From assembly GCA_041390365.1 (NCBI GenBank), contig JAWKQB010000003.1, positions 186,001 through 250,000 on the forward strand: a stretch of DNA of 64,000 bases, in the 5' to 3' direction. The notes beneath the pieces are model-generated. The model saw only the letters and a list, made by a program, of their open reading frames with translations. It had not been told where the DNA came from and made no database searches. Shown here in pieces: positions 25,653 through 34,753 of the stretch (position 1 is its first letter; every line of letters begins with the position of its first letter). This DNA is from Syntrophotaleaceae bacterium. Its GTDB lineage: Bacteria > Desulfobacterota > Desulfuromonadia > Desulfuromonadales > Syntrophotaleaceae. A program made the translations under genes and the position numbers.

Positions 25653-26753
25653 TCAAGCGGCGGATTGAATATCGCAGTAAACAATTTCAGTCTTTTCGGC
25701 AATGACATCCCAGTTGTTATGATTCGCCACAAAATCCCTACTTCCCCTTTTTTCAAAAGAGCCATCTAGGAAATGACAAATTTTTTCGCGGAGAGCAGCG
25801 ACGTTCCCTACAGGAAACCTCTCTTCTTCCAAAGATAGTTCACAATTTGCTGGAATATCGCTGGTCAAAATGGGTAGGTCATAACTCATAGCCTCAAGAA
25901 GCGCGATTGGCAGTCCTTCATGATAGGAGGGAAGAACGAAAAGACCAGCATTGGAATAGATCTCGCCAAGTTCACTGCCTTTGATAAAGCCAGTCAAAAC
26001 CACCCTCTTATCCCGCAGAGCCATTATTTTCAGCTCTTGGCTGTATTCATCCTCGTGGTCGGCATCACCAGCTATCACCAATTTCCAATCCGTATCTATT
26101 TTTTTAAACGCATTCAATAGGTCATGAAAGCCCTTTTCAGGGACAAATCTGCCTACTGTCAAAAGGTATTTTCCAGATAAAAGGTGGTATTTTTCTAGAT
26201 ACTCACCTGGGTTTAATATTTCAGGGAGGGGAACCCCATTAGGAATGTAAACTCCCTCTCGATGATACATCCTATTAATGCTTTGCCGAATATTTTGAGA
26301 AACGGTTATGACAGCGTTGCTAAAGCGGCACCCGACTTGTTCACCCATTCTAAGAGCAAATTTTGCTATCCTGCCCCATTTTTTACGATCGTAATCGGGT
26401 CCGTGGTGCGTCATGACAACTTTAAGACCAAGAATCTTCGCGAGAAACACCATCAAAGATGGACCGATCGCATGAATATGAACCAGGTCAAATTCCTTCC
26501 GGCGAAGGCTGATAATAAGAAGTCCGTAGGCGGTATGAAAAATAGCCTCAAGGCTCTTCTTTCTGGGAGCCCAGAGAGGGAAGACCCGAACACCCCGGTA
26601 TTCGTAGGGTTCCGATTGGACGTATCCTTTTCTGGCAAAAAGGGTAACTTGATGACCTTTTATTACCAAACGGGGGTAAAGTTCCTGGCAGTGCCTCTCA
26701 ACTCCACCCATAACTTCAGGTATGCCGCGTAAACCCAGAACGGCAATTTTCAT
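25653..26753 (-). CDS. GT4-family glycosyltransferase
   Basis: Cytoplasmic GT-B glycosyltransferase of 366 residues. The N-terminal acceptor domain has LGLRGIPEVMGGVERH and MTHHGPDYDRKKWG. The C-terminal donor domain has VGRFVPEKGFHDLL and the EX7E-type segment PSYHEGLPIALLEAMSYDLPI. Retaining mechanism by family; donor and acceptor unknown. Start at ATG 26753 preceded by GGAGG. Last gene of the operon, 35 bp after the radical SAM gene and followed by a terminator. Confidence 0.9.
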   Translation of the reverse strand: MKIAVLGLRGIPEVMGGVERHCQELYPRLVIKGHQVTLFARKGYVQSEPYEYRGVRVFPLWAPRKKSLEAIFHTAYGLLIISLRRKEFDLVHIHAIGPSLMVFLAKILGLKVVMTHHGPDYDRKKWGRIAKFALRMGEQVGCRFSNAVITVSQNIRQSINRMYHREGVYIPNGVPLPEILNPGEYLEKYHLLSGKYLLTVGRFVPEKGFHDLLNAFKKIDTDWKLVIAGDADHEDEYSQELKIMALRDKRVVLTGFIKGSELGEIYSNAGLFVLPSYHEGLPIALLEAMSYDLPILTSDIPANCELSLEEERFPVGNVAALREKICHFLDGSFEKRGSRDFVANHNNWDVIAEKTEIVYCDIQSAA

Positions 26754-26788
26754 TGTTCCCTCCAATAACTGAATGGAATAAAATTTTT

Positions 26789-27754
26789 TCAGAGTGCGAG
26801 TTTCTGACGCAGTATCCATTTAATAGGCGTCAGGACATTTTTTTTCATTGCCGGCGAGACACTTCCAATCATCCAACATTGTTTCTGACAATTTTTTACG
26901 ACATCCCTTACCCGCTGTGCTTGCTCACTGGTCCAGATCTCAGAAAAAGATTGTTTTTTCAAATCACCCATGGACATCTCTTGATCGAGGCCATTGCAAG
27001 GCATAATTTTTCCGAAAGGGTCGAGAAAAAACATGTCTGTGCCTACCTCGCAGGGGAGAAAACGTTTGCCACCTCGTACATAATTTGCCATGCCATGATT
27101 GAAATAAGCCCGAAACCAATTTTTGACTTTCCATGTCTTCAAAAGCTCACATGAAATTTTTTCGAACTCACCAGCTATCATCTCACAGTCGTTGAATCCA
27201 TTGTCATGTTTATGAAAATAGTAGGAGTTATGTGTAGAGGCTGTAGCAAATTCAAGCCCCATTGCATCAGCAAGGCGATAGAGGTCGATCATGTCCTTTG
27301 CATTAACATCCGAGACGGTGATACCGAACCCGAGGTCTTTCAGCCCGATTGCGCGTAGCCCCAAAAGAGATCTCAAGCCATGATCAAAACCGTTAGGAAT
27401 CCCACGGAGTTTATCATTGGCAGCAGGCAAACCTTCAATAGAAACACGGAATCCGAGATCGGGATGCCTTTTGCCTAATTGGATCATTTTTTCAGTAAAA
27501 TATCCGTTGGAAGAGATGACAACCCGGGCAGCCTTTTTTAAAGCTATAGCAACGATATCCTCCAAATCTTCCCTTATAAAAGGCTCACCGCCCGTAATGT
27601 TAATAAATTTCAGACCATTCGGCAGCTTCTGGACAATATCGGGAGAAATTTCATCTTCTGGCCTTGAAGGAAATTGCCAGGTGTTGCACATATGACATTG
27701 GGCATTACAACGGTAAGTAACGATGATACAAGCTTCCACAGAATTTCTCCTCAT
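26789..27754 (-). CDS. radical SAM protein with C-terminal cysteine-rich (SPASM-like) region
   Basis: Protein of 321 residues with the radical SAM 4Fe-4S motif CNAQCHMC near residues 16-23 and the GGEP strand (NITGGEPF) near 54. The C-terminal part carries further cysteines (FLPCEVGTD, IMPCNGLD and CQKQC) in the arrangement of a SPASM/twitch auxiliary cluster. The ATG overlaps the stop of the preceding glycosyltransferase by 4 bp, so it is truly part of the glycan operon. It could modify a sugar or a glycan-linked peptide, but no precursor peptide gene was seen. Substrate unknown. Confidence 0.85.
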   Translation of the reverse strand: MRRNSVEACIIVTYRCNAQCHMCNTWQFPSRPEDEISPDIVQKLPNGLKFINITGGEPFIREDLEDIVAIALKKAARVVISSNGYFTEKMIQLGKRHPDLGFRVSIEGLPAANDKLRGIPNGFDHGLRSLLGLRAIGLKDLGFGITVSDVNAKDMIDLYRLADAMGLEFATASTHNSYYFHKHDNGFNDCEMIAGEFEKISCELLKTWKVKNWFRAYFNHGMANYVRGGKRFLPCEVGTDMFFLDPFGKIMPCNGLDQEMSMGDLKKQSFSEIWTSEQAQRVRDVVKNCQKQCWMIGSVSPAMKKNVLTPIKWILRQKLAL

Positions 27755-28965
27755 TTTTGGACGGCTTTATAGACCTCCATCAGCCGCTCATAGTGCAAAT
27801 CGGGATTGAATTTAAGCTGCACTTTCCGTCGGCCTGCTTTTCCCATTAACTCCCGCTTGGTTGCATCCATTGATAGCTCACGAATTCTCAGTGCTAGCTG
27901 TTCAGCGTTCCCAGCTTCAAATGTCAATCCATCTTCACCATCTTCAATTAATTCTGGGATACCACCAATGTTGGCACCAATGACAGGTTTTGCCATAGAG
28001 AACGATTCGAGAACTGACATAGGACAGTTCTCATACCACTCGGAGGGGATTACAACAAAGGCTGCCTCCCCAATCAATTTTTTCAACTCTTCCCCGCTTT
28101 TAAATCCAAGAAATTTAACGTTTAATAAATTAAGCTCTGCTGCTTTCTTCTTTAACGCCTCTTCCTGTGGACCAGTCCCGATAAATAAAAATGGTAAATC
28201 GGGATTCAATTTTAAAGCCTGTAGCAAAGTCATGCATCCCTTCTCTTCTGAGAGCCGACCGAAATATAAACCATAACCATAATCTTGCCCGACAGGTTGA
28301 TAAAAAGATGCATCAATATAATTTGGAACATATGAAATTTGTCTAGGCTCAAAGCCAAATTCAATCATTTTATCTCGATAAAATCGGCTAACAGCAATGT
28401 ACTGATCAACACCCTGATAATAGCCCATTGCATAATGAAAATACATTTCGATGGTATTAATTAGACTATTAAATAAAGATCCTTTTGAACACTTATGCAA
28501 AAGACAATTATAAAACTTGCGATCCTTACAACGCTCACAAATTGATTGCTTTACGAGCATTTTATAATTTGGACAAATAGGTTTTAGGTCGTGAAGTGTT
28601 AAAATAAGGGGAATGCCCTTGTTTTTTAAAGGCCCAAAGATGGAAGGAGAAATCTGGTGTTGAAAAATATGTAAATGCGCTATATCAAAATTTTTCTTTT
28701 CTAAGAGATTTTTGATTTTACTCACTGCTTCAAAAGAGTAAATAATTTTTGTAGCTAAAGAAAATTTCGCAAAAAAATCATTTTTTTCATAATCAATATT
28801 TTCGATAAAAAACCTTTCAAATTCAGATGGAACATTATTTAGATGCTTCATGGAGAAAGGCACAACATCATGGCGATTACGCTCTAGTAACTCTTTTTCG
28901 CCAAAGAAAACAACTTCGCTCCCGCCTTTACGCCAAAAAAATTTATTTATTAATAAAATGCGCAT
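27751..28965 (-). CDS. GT4-family glycosyltransferase with cysteine-rich insert
   Basis: Glycosyltransferase of 404 residues, GT-B fold. N-terminus INKFFWRKGGSEVVFF; donor domain with FGRLSEEKGCMTLLQAL and PSEWYENCPMSVLESFSMAKPVIG. Between residues ~140 and 170 an insert has four cysteines (CERCKDRKFYNC then C after four residues) that may bind zinc, a feature I associate with this subgroup. AT-rich relative to flanking DNA. Overlaps the radical SAM gene by 4 bp; 87 bp from the sulfotransferase upstream. Sugar specificity unknown. Confidence 0.88.
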   Translation of the reverse strand: MRILLINKFFWRKGGSEVVFFGEKELLERNRHDVVPFSMKHLNNVPSEFERFFIENIDYEKNDFFAKFSLATKIIYSFEAVSKIKNLLEKKNFDIAHLHIFQHQISPSIFGPLKNKGIPLILTLHDLKPICPNYKMLVKQSICERCKDRKFYNCLLHKCSKGSLFNSLINTIEMYFHYAMGYYQGVDQYIAVSRFYRDKMIEFGFEPRQISYVPNYIDASFYQPVGQDYGYGLYFGRLSEEKGCMTLLQALKLNPDLPFLFIGTGPQEEALKKKAAELNLLNVKFLGFKSGEELKKLIGEAAFVVIPSEWYENCPMSVLESFSMAKPVIGANIGGIPELIEDGEDGLTFEAGNAEQLALRIRELSMDATKRELMGKAGRRKVQLKFNPDLHYERLMEVYKAVQK

Positions 28966-29052
28966 ATTAACTTTTTTACACCTTTATGCTTCTCTATAAA
29001 ACATTAATACTTGACCATTGTTCCGGAATTTCAATAACGGACAAAATGTGAC

Positions 29053-30039
29053 TTATTTCCCACCAGCGGCATTTGTTTTTAAACCGAGAAGGGCACATAT
29101 GCGAAGCATAGTTGCAATTCGGAAAACTTCGAAAAGACGCACGGGAAATCCATAAATCAAAGACAGATATGATTTAACTGTTTCAAAAGCATTAACTCTT
29201 TTGGAGGAAACTTCATAGTTCAAACTTTTTAACAAGTCGCCGGAAATACATTCGAACTGCAAAATTTCCTTTTCAGACATTTTGCTCTTCCACTTACCAG
29301 AGGACGAAGGGCTGATGGGTTTGAAAATCAGGTCTGAGTGATGAGTTCCAATAAAATCATGACTTGTTTTCCAAAAATTAAGCATTTCCTCCTCATATTT
29401 GAGGCCTAAAAAGGAACAGACTTTTTGCAAAATTTCATTTGGCGAAACAAGAACATCCTCAAATCGGATTTCCATGGATTGGCCTGGGGGGAATTTAGCT
29501 AATGATTTCCTTGCTTTTAAAACTTTATGTTTCCATTCTAGTGCAGCAACAGAAATGTTTTTCCGACCGGCCATTTTTCGCCGGCTCAAATAAACGTCTC
29601 GTCCATCCCTTATAATATGAATAAATTTCGCCTTTGGAAATATCTTAGAAAGTTGCTCAATTTTCCTAAAAAAACTAGGCGTTTTATCTCCCCAATATAA
29701 TTTTCCTGTGGATCTAGCAAATTCATGATAAAGCGAAGAGAAAAGAAAATCCAAAGGACATTCTTTTTTATCGAAAAGTTCTTTCAGTATTTTTTCATGG
29801 TCTATATTCCATTCCACAAGTTGCGAGTTTTTTTTAAGATAAGTCAAAAATTTCTTTAGTTTAGTTCCCTTCAAGGGGTCTGAACATATAAGTGTTTTGG
29901 TTTTTAACAAAGGCATCCAGAAAGTTCCCTCCTCTGGGATCGCCACCTGTGAATGAGCATTTAGTAAAAGACGAAATAATGTTGTACCTGATCTTTGAGA
30001 TCCGATAATGAAAAAAGGTTCCATTTTTTCTTTCACCAT
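29053..30039 (-). CDS. sulfotransferase-family protein (first of three)
   Basis: Protein of 328 residues with the PAPS 5'-phosphosulfate loop GSQRSGTT near residues 13-20 and the 3'-phosphate loop IRDGRDVYLSR near 125-135. It would transfer sulfate from PAPS to a sugar hydroxyl or similar acceptor. A C-terminal hydrophobic patch (about 295-315) suggests membrane contact. I chose ATG 30039, which follows the stop of the upstream gene as TGA-ga-ATG; a GTG at 30045 is in frame. It lies within the AT-rich block of the glycan operon. Acceptor unknown. Confidence 0.85.
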   Translation of the reverse strand: MVKEKMEPFFIIGSQRSGTTLFRLLLNAHSQVAIPEEGTFWMPLLKTKTLICSDPLKGTKLKKFLTYLKKNSQLVEWNIDHEKILKELFDKKECPLDFLFSSLYHEFARSTGKLYWGDKTPSFFRKIEQLSKIFPKAKFIHIIRDGRDVYLSRRKMAGRKNISVAALEWKHKVLKARKSLAKFPPGQSMEIRFEDVLVSPNEILQKVCSFLGLKYEEEMLNFWKTSHDFIGTHHSDLIFKPISPSSSGKWKSKMSEKEILQFECISGDLLKSLNYEVSSKRVNAFETVKSYLSLIYGFPVRLFEVFRIATMLRICALLGLKTNAAGGK

Positions 30040-30041
30040 TC

Positions 30042-31403
30042 TCACTTTAAATTGTTATTTTTTTTGTAATTTTTCAGATTATCCATGAAATTTTTTTCGA
30101 TTTCGGATGAGAAATATTCTCCCCCAGGAATCATGTTATGCAATTTATACCTCAAGATAATGTCTGGCTTATATTTATTAATCAAAAGCCATCTTTCTTT
30201 TTCTTCAGAAATGCTCATTTTCCAGCGATCATCTCTGTGAACCATTAAACCGAAATTTTTATCTGAACCAGAGATTTGAGATTTAAACTCTTTGACAAAA
30301 GATTCAATATTTGCACCTTGTATGGGCGGAAGGGTCTCTAAAGAGATGAAATCGATAAAGGGACTTTTACTCAATTTTAAAAGGTCTACCCCTCGTTCCC
30401 TACCCCATGCACCAAGGTTGTGTACTTTGGACACTTTAAAACTAGGATCTTCAATTTTGTGATATGAAAGAAGCCACTGATGTAGACCAAAATACATTAC
30501 CCCATACCACTCAGGATTATTTGAATTATTTTTATTTACAATTTCAGCAACCGGCTCAATCCAATTTTTTAAAAATTGCTCGCAAAGAAAATCATACCAT
30601 GCCTTCCATACGCCCGTTGGCTTTGCAATATCAACAAATTTTTGGCCAGATTTAATTTTTTCAGGAACATCATACCCAGGAAAATATTTGGTTTGCCCTT
30701 TACCATTCGGAACCATTTCAGGTTTAGATACGGGGAATTTATCGACAATTTTTCCTCTGTAATAAACTCCATTATTGACACAATATGATTTCCAAGAACT
30801 ATAAACTGCCGGGCTGTAACTCGCCGTTTCCCAATAATTGAAGCGAAGGTTATTTTTTCTTTTGCCCAAGTATGGTATGTGATCTTCGTTAAAAAAGTAT
30901 CCACTCACTAAGCCTTGCATTTTTCTAAGATATTTTTCCTCATATTCTCTCAAAAACCATTGAACTGCTGCTGGATTTAGCTTATCAAAAACCGCAGATC
31001 CATTTTTTTTTGCTTTAATAATGGTCCCATCTGGCTTCATAACATAAGCTTGAAATTCGCACGGTATCTCATAATTTTGTAAGAACCGTTCCGTTAACCT
31101 CCATGAAGAAATCCAAAGATCTATTTTAAATTTTTCAGCTTCTTGAGCTACCGACCTATGCAACTCAACATCCTCAGGTGTGTATTTTATTGGATAAAAC
31201 TCCAGACCATCAATTTTTCCTTCTATTTTACTAAAAATTTCCTTAGCATCTTTAATATTATGAACTTCGTTCCCTTTTAGATTATCTTTTGTCGATAGAA
31301 ACTGAACAAGGAGATAGCCCTTTTGTAATGGTCTTTGCGCGCCAGCCTTTTCTGGCATTACAAAAATCAATACAATTAAAGAAAGAAAAATTACTTTATC
31401 CAA
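30042..31403 (-). CDS. exported protein of unknown function in the glycan operon
   Basis: I do not recognise the family with confidence. The protein has 453 residues with an N-terminal signal peptide (about 1-22, ending KAGAQ). The mature part has alternating strand/helix segments with acidic and aromatic clusters such as GYFFNEDHIPY, YGVMYFGLHQW and DFISLETLPP, reminiscent of a TIM-barrel glycoside hydrolase. Start is TTG 31403, with AAGGAGG 5 nt upstream; it overlaps the end of the polymerase gene by 8 bp. The position between polymerase and sulfotransferase suggests a periplasmic enzyme acting on the polysaccharide (trimming, lysis or modification). That role is inference. Confidence 0.6.
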   Translation of the reverse strand: MDKVIFLSLIVLIFVMPEKAGAQRPLQKGYLLVQFLSTKDNLKGNEVHNIKDAKEIFSKIEGKIDGLEFYPIKYTPEDVELHRSVAQEAEKFKIDLWISSWRLTERFLQNYEIPCEFQAYVMKPDGTIIKAKKNGSAVFDKLNPAAVQWFLREYEEKYLRKMQGLVSGYFFNEDHIPYLGKRKNNLRFNYWETASYSPAVYSSWKSYCVNNGVYYRGKIVDKFPVSKPEMVPNGKGQTKYFPGYDVPEKIKSGQKFVDIAKPTGVWKAWYDFLCEQFLKNWIEPVAEIVNKNNSNNPEWYGVMYFGLHQWLLSYHKIEDPSFKVSKVHNLGAWGRERGVDLLKLSKSPFIDFISLETLPPIQGANIESFVKEFKSQISGSDKNFGLMVHRDDRWKMSISEEKERWLLINKYKPDIILRYKLHNMIPGGEYFSSEIEKNFMDNLKNYKKNNNLK

Positions 31404-32775
31404 AGTATTCCTCCTTTCTATTTTTATTATAAATAGATATATAAATTCCAGACAAAGAAAAATACGTAAATGTGAGGAACGCACAATTTATACCACCAGC
31501 CAATCCCATGATAAATATACAAAAAATAAATACATAAAATGTCTTCCCGAAAATCTCCATTTCCTTATTATCAATTCTTTTATAAAATCTACTGGCTTTC
31601 CTTAGGACCAAAAAGATTGATACAAAGATAGCTACAAATAAGATTCCTCCAATTATACCCATATCCGCAAAAAGGCCTACCCAGAATTGATCGAGGCCTT
31701 TTTGTTGATAAACTTGCTCTTTGAAGGATTTCGGCCATTTATCATAGTAAGGGCTTTCGAAAATGACAGATGCTACGCCACCAAACATGCCAGGTCCAAT
31801 ACCCGAAAAAGGATGGTCATTTATTATCTCGATTGCCTGCAAGAAAGTAAAATATCTAAAATATCTGCTTTCGTCCAACGAGCCAGACATATTTGCCGAA
31901 CTTGTGATACCTCCCCAATAAACAATTACTGCAATGCTTGCACAAACAATTAAAGGCGTCATTATGCAAACTATTTTTTTATTTATTTTAACTATCGCCA
32001 AAAACATAAGAATGAAACAGATCCATGCTTGTCTTGACAAAGATAGTAATACAAGAATTAAAATTAAAGTAAGTTTAGAATAATAAAATTTTTGTTTATT
32101 TTTTGCATAAACTAAGAAAAAAGCTAGTGCCCCATAGATACCTATATAATTCCAATTACCATTTCCAGTGAACGAGATTACTCTATACAGGCCGAATCTC
32201 TGGGTATCATCAACGAGAATATTTATTCCTAAATTAAAACCTAAAGCTAATATTTCGCCGATAATACCCCCAAAAGATAAAACTACGGCCACTAGAATTG
32301 TAGCGCTTACGCATTTTCTAAAATCGTTTATATCAAAACTTAACCATGCAAAAAGAATGATTACTGCTACATTTTTTAAATATCCGTAAATTCCCAAAAA
32401 CCCTTGCATGCTTCCCGTGTTATTAACAAATACCCATAGAATTCCGCAAAACAGGAAAGAAATGATCCATTTGAAAAATGGATAATTATTAAGGCGATAA
32501 TTTCTGGGATTAAGTAACAAAAAGGAAACTAGAACCAATGTAAAAAATAAAAAACTAGCTTCGTCAATCTGGCCAAACATTTTTATTGGTAAAGGAATTG
32601 CTACTTGGTCTTTTCCCCCCGAAATGACCGTCTCAGGAAATTTCTGAAATGGGAGCAAAACCAAAATAAAGACGGCAACTCCTTTTAACACTCTTGCAAA
32701 TTTAATCCTTCGGTAAATCAGGGATTTCTTCTCATCGCAAATGACCCCTTTGTCAACCGGATAATTAGAATTCAT
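31396..32775 (-). CDS. Wzy/O-antigen-ligase-type polysaccharide polymerase
   Basis: Inner-membrane protein of 459 residues with about 11-12 hydrophobic segments and a large periplasmic loop (about residues 300-370) containing DHPFSGIGPGMFGG, the Wzy_C/ligase-type signature. Most likely polymerises lipid-linked repeat units in the periplasm in the Wzx/Wzy route, given wzx and wzz nearby; a ligase role is the alternative. Start at ATG 32775 (AGGCAGGAT upstream) overlaps the preceding sulfotransferase by 11 bp. Clearly AT-rich. Confidence 0.8.
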   Translation of the reverse strand: MNSNYPVDKGVICDEKKSLIYRRIKFARVLKGVAVFILVLLPFQKFPETVISGGKDQVAIPLPIKMFGQIDEASFLFFTLVLVSFLLLNPRNYRLNNYPFFKWIISFLFCGILWVFVNNTGSMQGFLGIYGYLKNVAVIILFAWLSFDINDFRKCVSATILVAVVLSFGGIIGEILALGFNLGINILVDDTQRFGLYRVISFTGNGNWNYIGIYGALAFFLVYAKNKQKFYYSKLTLILILVLLSLSRQAWICFILMFLAIVKINKKIVCIMTPLIVCASIAVIVYWGGITSSANMSGSLDESRYFRYFTFLQAIEIINDHPFSGIGPGMFGGVASVIFESPYYDKWPKSFKEQVYQQKGLDQFWVGLFADMGIIGGILFVAIFVSIFLVLRKASRFYKRIDNKEMEIFGKTFYVFIFCIFIMGLAGGINCAFLTFTYFSLSGIYISIYNKNRKEEYFG

Positions 32776-33694
32776 ATCCTGCCTTGCGAGCAACGATTCT
32801 GGTTGTCCTTTCAATACTTATTATTTCCTTTTCAGAAAGGTTTTCCTTATATTTGTAATTCATGTCTTTCATTTTTCCGACTGACTTTAGGTATTCATGT
32901 GCTTTTTTAGATTCAGATAGTCCTACAAAATCGTAAATTTTATTTAAATGCTCGTGCGGAGACTTAACAAAATCTTCGTATTTTAGCTCCAAATACCTAT
33001 CCTCGCCTGCAATTTCTTTCTCCTGCCATGAAATTTCGAGAATCCGTTTCCATTGAATGGCGGCAAGAACTGCAGAAGATTTTCCGCTTTCAATCCACTC
33101 AAGGATATAATTCTCCGGAAGACCGCCTTCCCACCAAGGGGATTGCAATCCATTTTCCCTCCAGAAACTTATATTTAGAAGCGAAGAAACAACAGCTCTT
33201 GGATCTCTAGTCACATGAATAAAAAAAGGTCTTTCAAATATACTATTTAAAAAATTAATACGCGGCGGTCCTGTAAATTTGGAAAAGAATCTTTGTTTTC
33301 CTTGAAAAAATAAGAGATTTTTTATGTAACTGAGTACTCTTTTTTTTTCGATTTCAGTAGCACAACTATCAATAAGGTATTGGTAGGAAAACTTTTTGCC
33401 ACAAAGAAATTCCCAAACCGGAAAAGCTTCAATGCTATAGGGAAGAAACTTTCGTAGGGTACTTGAAATATCTTCTTTCTGCTTTTTCTTCCCCCTTAGA
33501 TGTGCTCCTAGAACTGGAAGGGAATTGGCCCTATTTAATGCAGACAACCAATAGCATCTAGGAAAGGCATTTACCCAATTAGAGATCCATCCCAAATCAT
33601 CATGAAGTGATATAGCTTCGGAAATAATGCTAGTTCCGCTGCGTGGCATACCAATAAGGAAAACAGGGGAGTTAATATTTATTGTTTTGTTCAT
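32765..33694 (-). CDS. sulfotransferase-family protein (second of three)
   Basis: Protein of 309 residues with the PAPS 5' loop GMPRSGTS near residues 15-22 and the 3' loop TRDPRAVVSS near 165-175, followed by the family helix KYEDFVKSPHEHL. It has a long middle insert (about 60-140) compared with small sulfotransferases. Start at ATG 33694, 7 bp past the stop of the upstream sulfotransferase; the longer in-frame extension overlaps that gene. Acceptor position unknown; low similarity to the other two suggests three different acceptor sites. Confidence 0.82.
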   Translation of the reverse strand: MNKTININSPVFLIGMPRSGTSIISEAISLHDDLGWISNWVNAFPRCYWLSALNRANSLPVLGAHLRGKKKQKEDISSTLRKFLPYSIEAFPVWEFLCGKKFSYQYLIDSCATEIEKKRVLSYIKNLLFFQGKQRFFSKFTGPPRINFLNSIFERPFFIHVTRDPRAVVSSLLNISFWRENGLQSPWWEGGLPENYILEWIESGKSSAVLAAIQWKRILEISWQEKEIAGEDRYLELKYEDFVKSPHEHLNKIYDFVGLSESKKAHEYLKSVGKMKDMNYKYKENLSEKEIISIERTTRIVARKAGYEF

Positions 33695-33701
33695 TTCAAA
33701 C

Positions 33702-34601
33702 CTATTGTAATTTATATTTCCAAAAATTGATTTCTTTGCCAAGCAAGCCTTCAAGATTTACTATGTCATCTTTGTAGAATTCTTCCAAATAACTCCTTGT
33801 TTCTGCTTGCATTGATTCTTTTTTGCCTTTTTTTATGTTTAAATTCAGTAATGTAGTTTGAATTTTAACTCTTATCGCTACTGGTAAGAATTTTTTGAGT
33901 AGCGGATATCTTCGATTTCTGATCTTATGCAAAAACTTAAACCTGATTTCCCCACCTTCATTGAGTTTTTTAAAATCTGGAGAGAACCCTCGATTTACGC
34001 CCAAAAATGCAAAAATATCCTGACAAAAATAACTTAAGTTCGAAAAAAACTCTTCGAAGATATATATCTTTACATTTTCTCTTCCAAAAACTTCTAAATA
34101 ATTTCTTACCTGATTATAATATAGACCTCTTTCGAGGTAGAGATAACTAGCCCACCACCTTAAGGAAGATCTTTTGAATTTTTCTGTATTTCGGAAAATT
34201 CTTTCATTATGACTAATAGCTTCCTCAAATGATTTTTCCTCATTGCCAATCAAAGACATGTATTTCCAGTAGGAATAAGCCATATCAACTGGATTTCGAA
34301 GAATTATTATTACTTTTGCAGTTGGAGAAAATTCTTTTATTAATTGTGCAGATTCTTTTTCAAAGAGGTATCCTGTTGATGCTTCACCTATAGCCTTAGC
34401 TTTTTTACTATTTTTAAAAAGTGAATAATATTCATTAATATTGTTCATTCCTGCATCTTTTATAAAAAAGAAAGGCTCTTTTCTTGCCGAAATAAAAATT
34501 TCTGGATGTTGTGCTAGGTAATAAGCCATTGACGTCGTACCAGATTTAGCTGCGCCAACAATAAAAAAATTTGGCTTTTTAGGAGTTGATTTCATAATCA
34601 T
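33702..34601 (-). CDS. sulfotransferase-domain protein (third of three)
   Basis: Protein of 299 residues with the 5' PAPS loop GAAKSGTT near residues 16-23, the FFF motif after RKEP, the 3' loop LRNPVDMAYSYW near 108-118 and the IFEEFF segment. This resembles the heparan/NodH-like Sulfotransfer_1 group more than the other two. Start uncertain: ATG 34601 chosen; ATG 34595 and TTG 34631 are in frame and no strong ribosome site is visible. First sulfotransferase gene in transcription order, about 150 bp after wzx. Confidence 0.85.
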   Translation of the reverse strand: MIMKSTPKKPNFFIVGAAKSGTTSMAYYLAQHPEIFISARKEPFFFIKDAGMNNINEYYSLFKNSKKAKAIGEASTGYLFEKESAQLIKEFSPTAKVIIILRNPVDMAYSYWKYMSLIGNEEKSFEEAISHNERIFRNTEKFKRSSLRWWASYLYLERGLYYNQVRNYLEVFGRENVKIYIFEEFFSNLSYFCQDIFAFLGVNRGFSPDFKKLNEGGEIRFKFLHKIRNRRYPLLKKFLPVAIRVKIQTTLLNLNIKKGKKESMQAETRSYLEEFYKDDIVNLEGLLGKEINFWKYKLQ

Positions 34602-34753
34602 ATCCAAAAATTTAACTCTGTTTCCAATCAATAGGGAAAACTAGAAATTTTTTTAAAGATTTTCTCGAAATACTTTATCTTCTCATCTTGCCCATCATAG
34701 TACAATTTCTTGAATCCAAGTCACATAAAAGCTAAAATTTAATTATATTTTAC

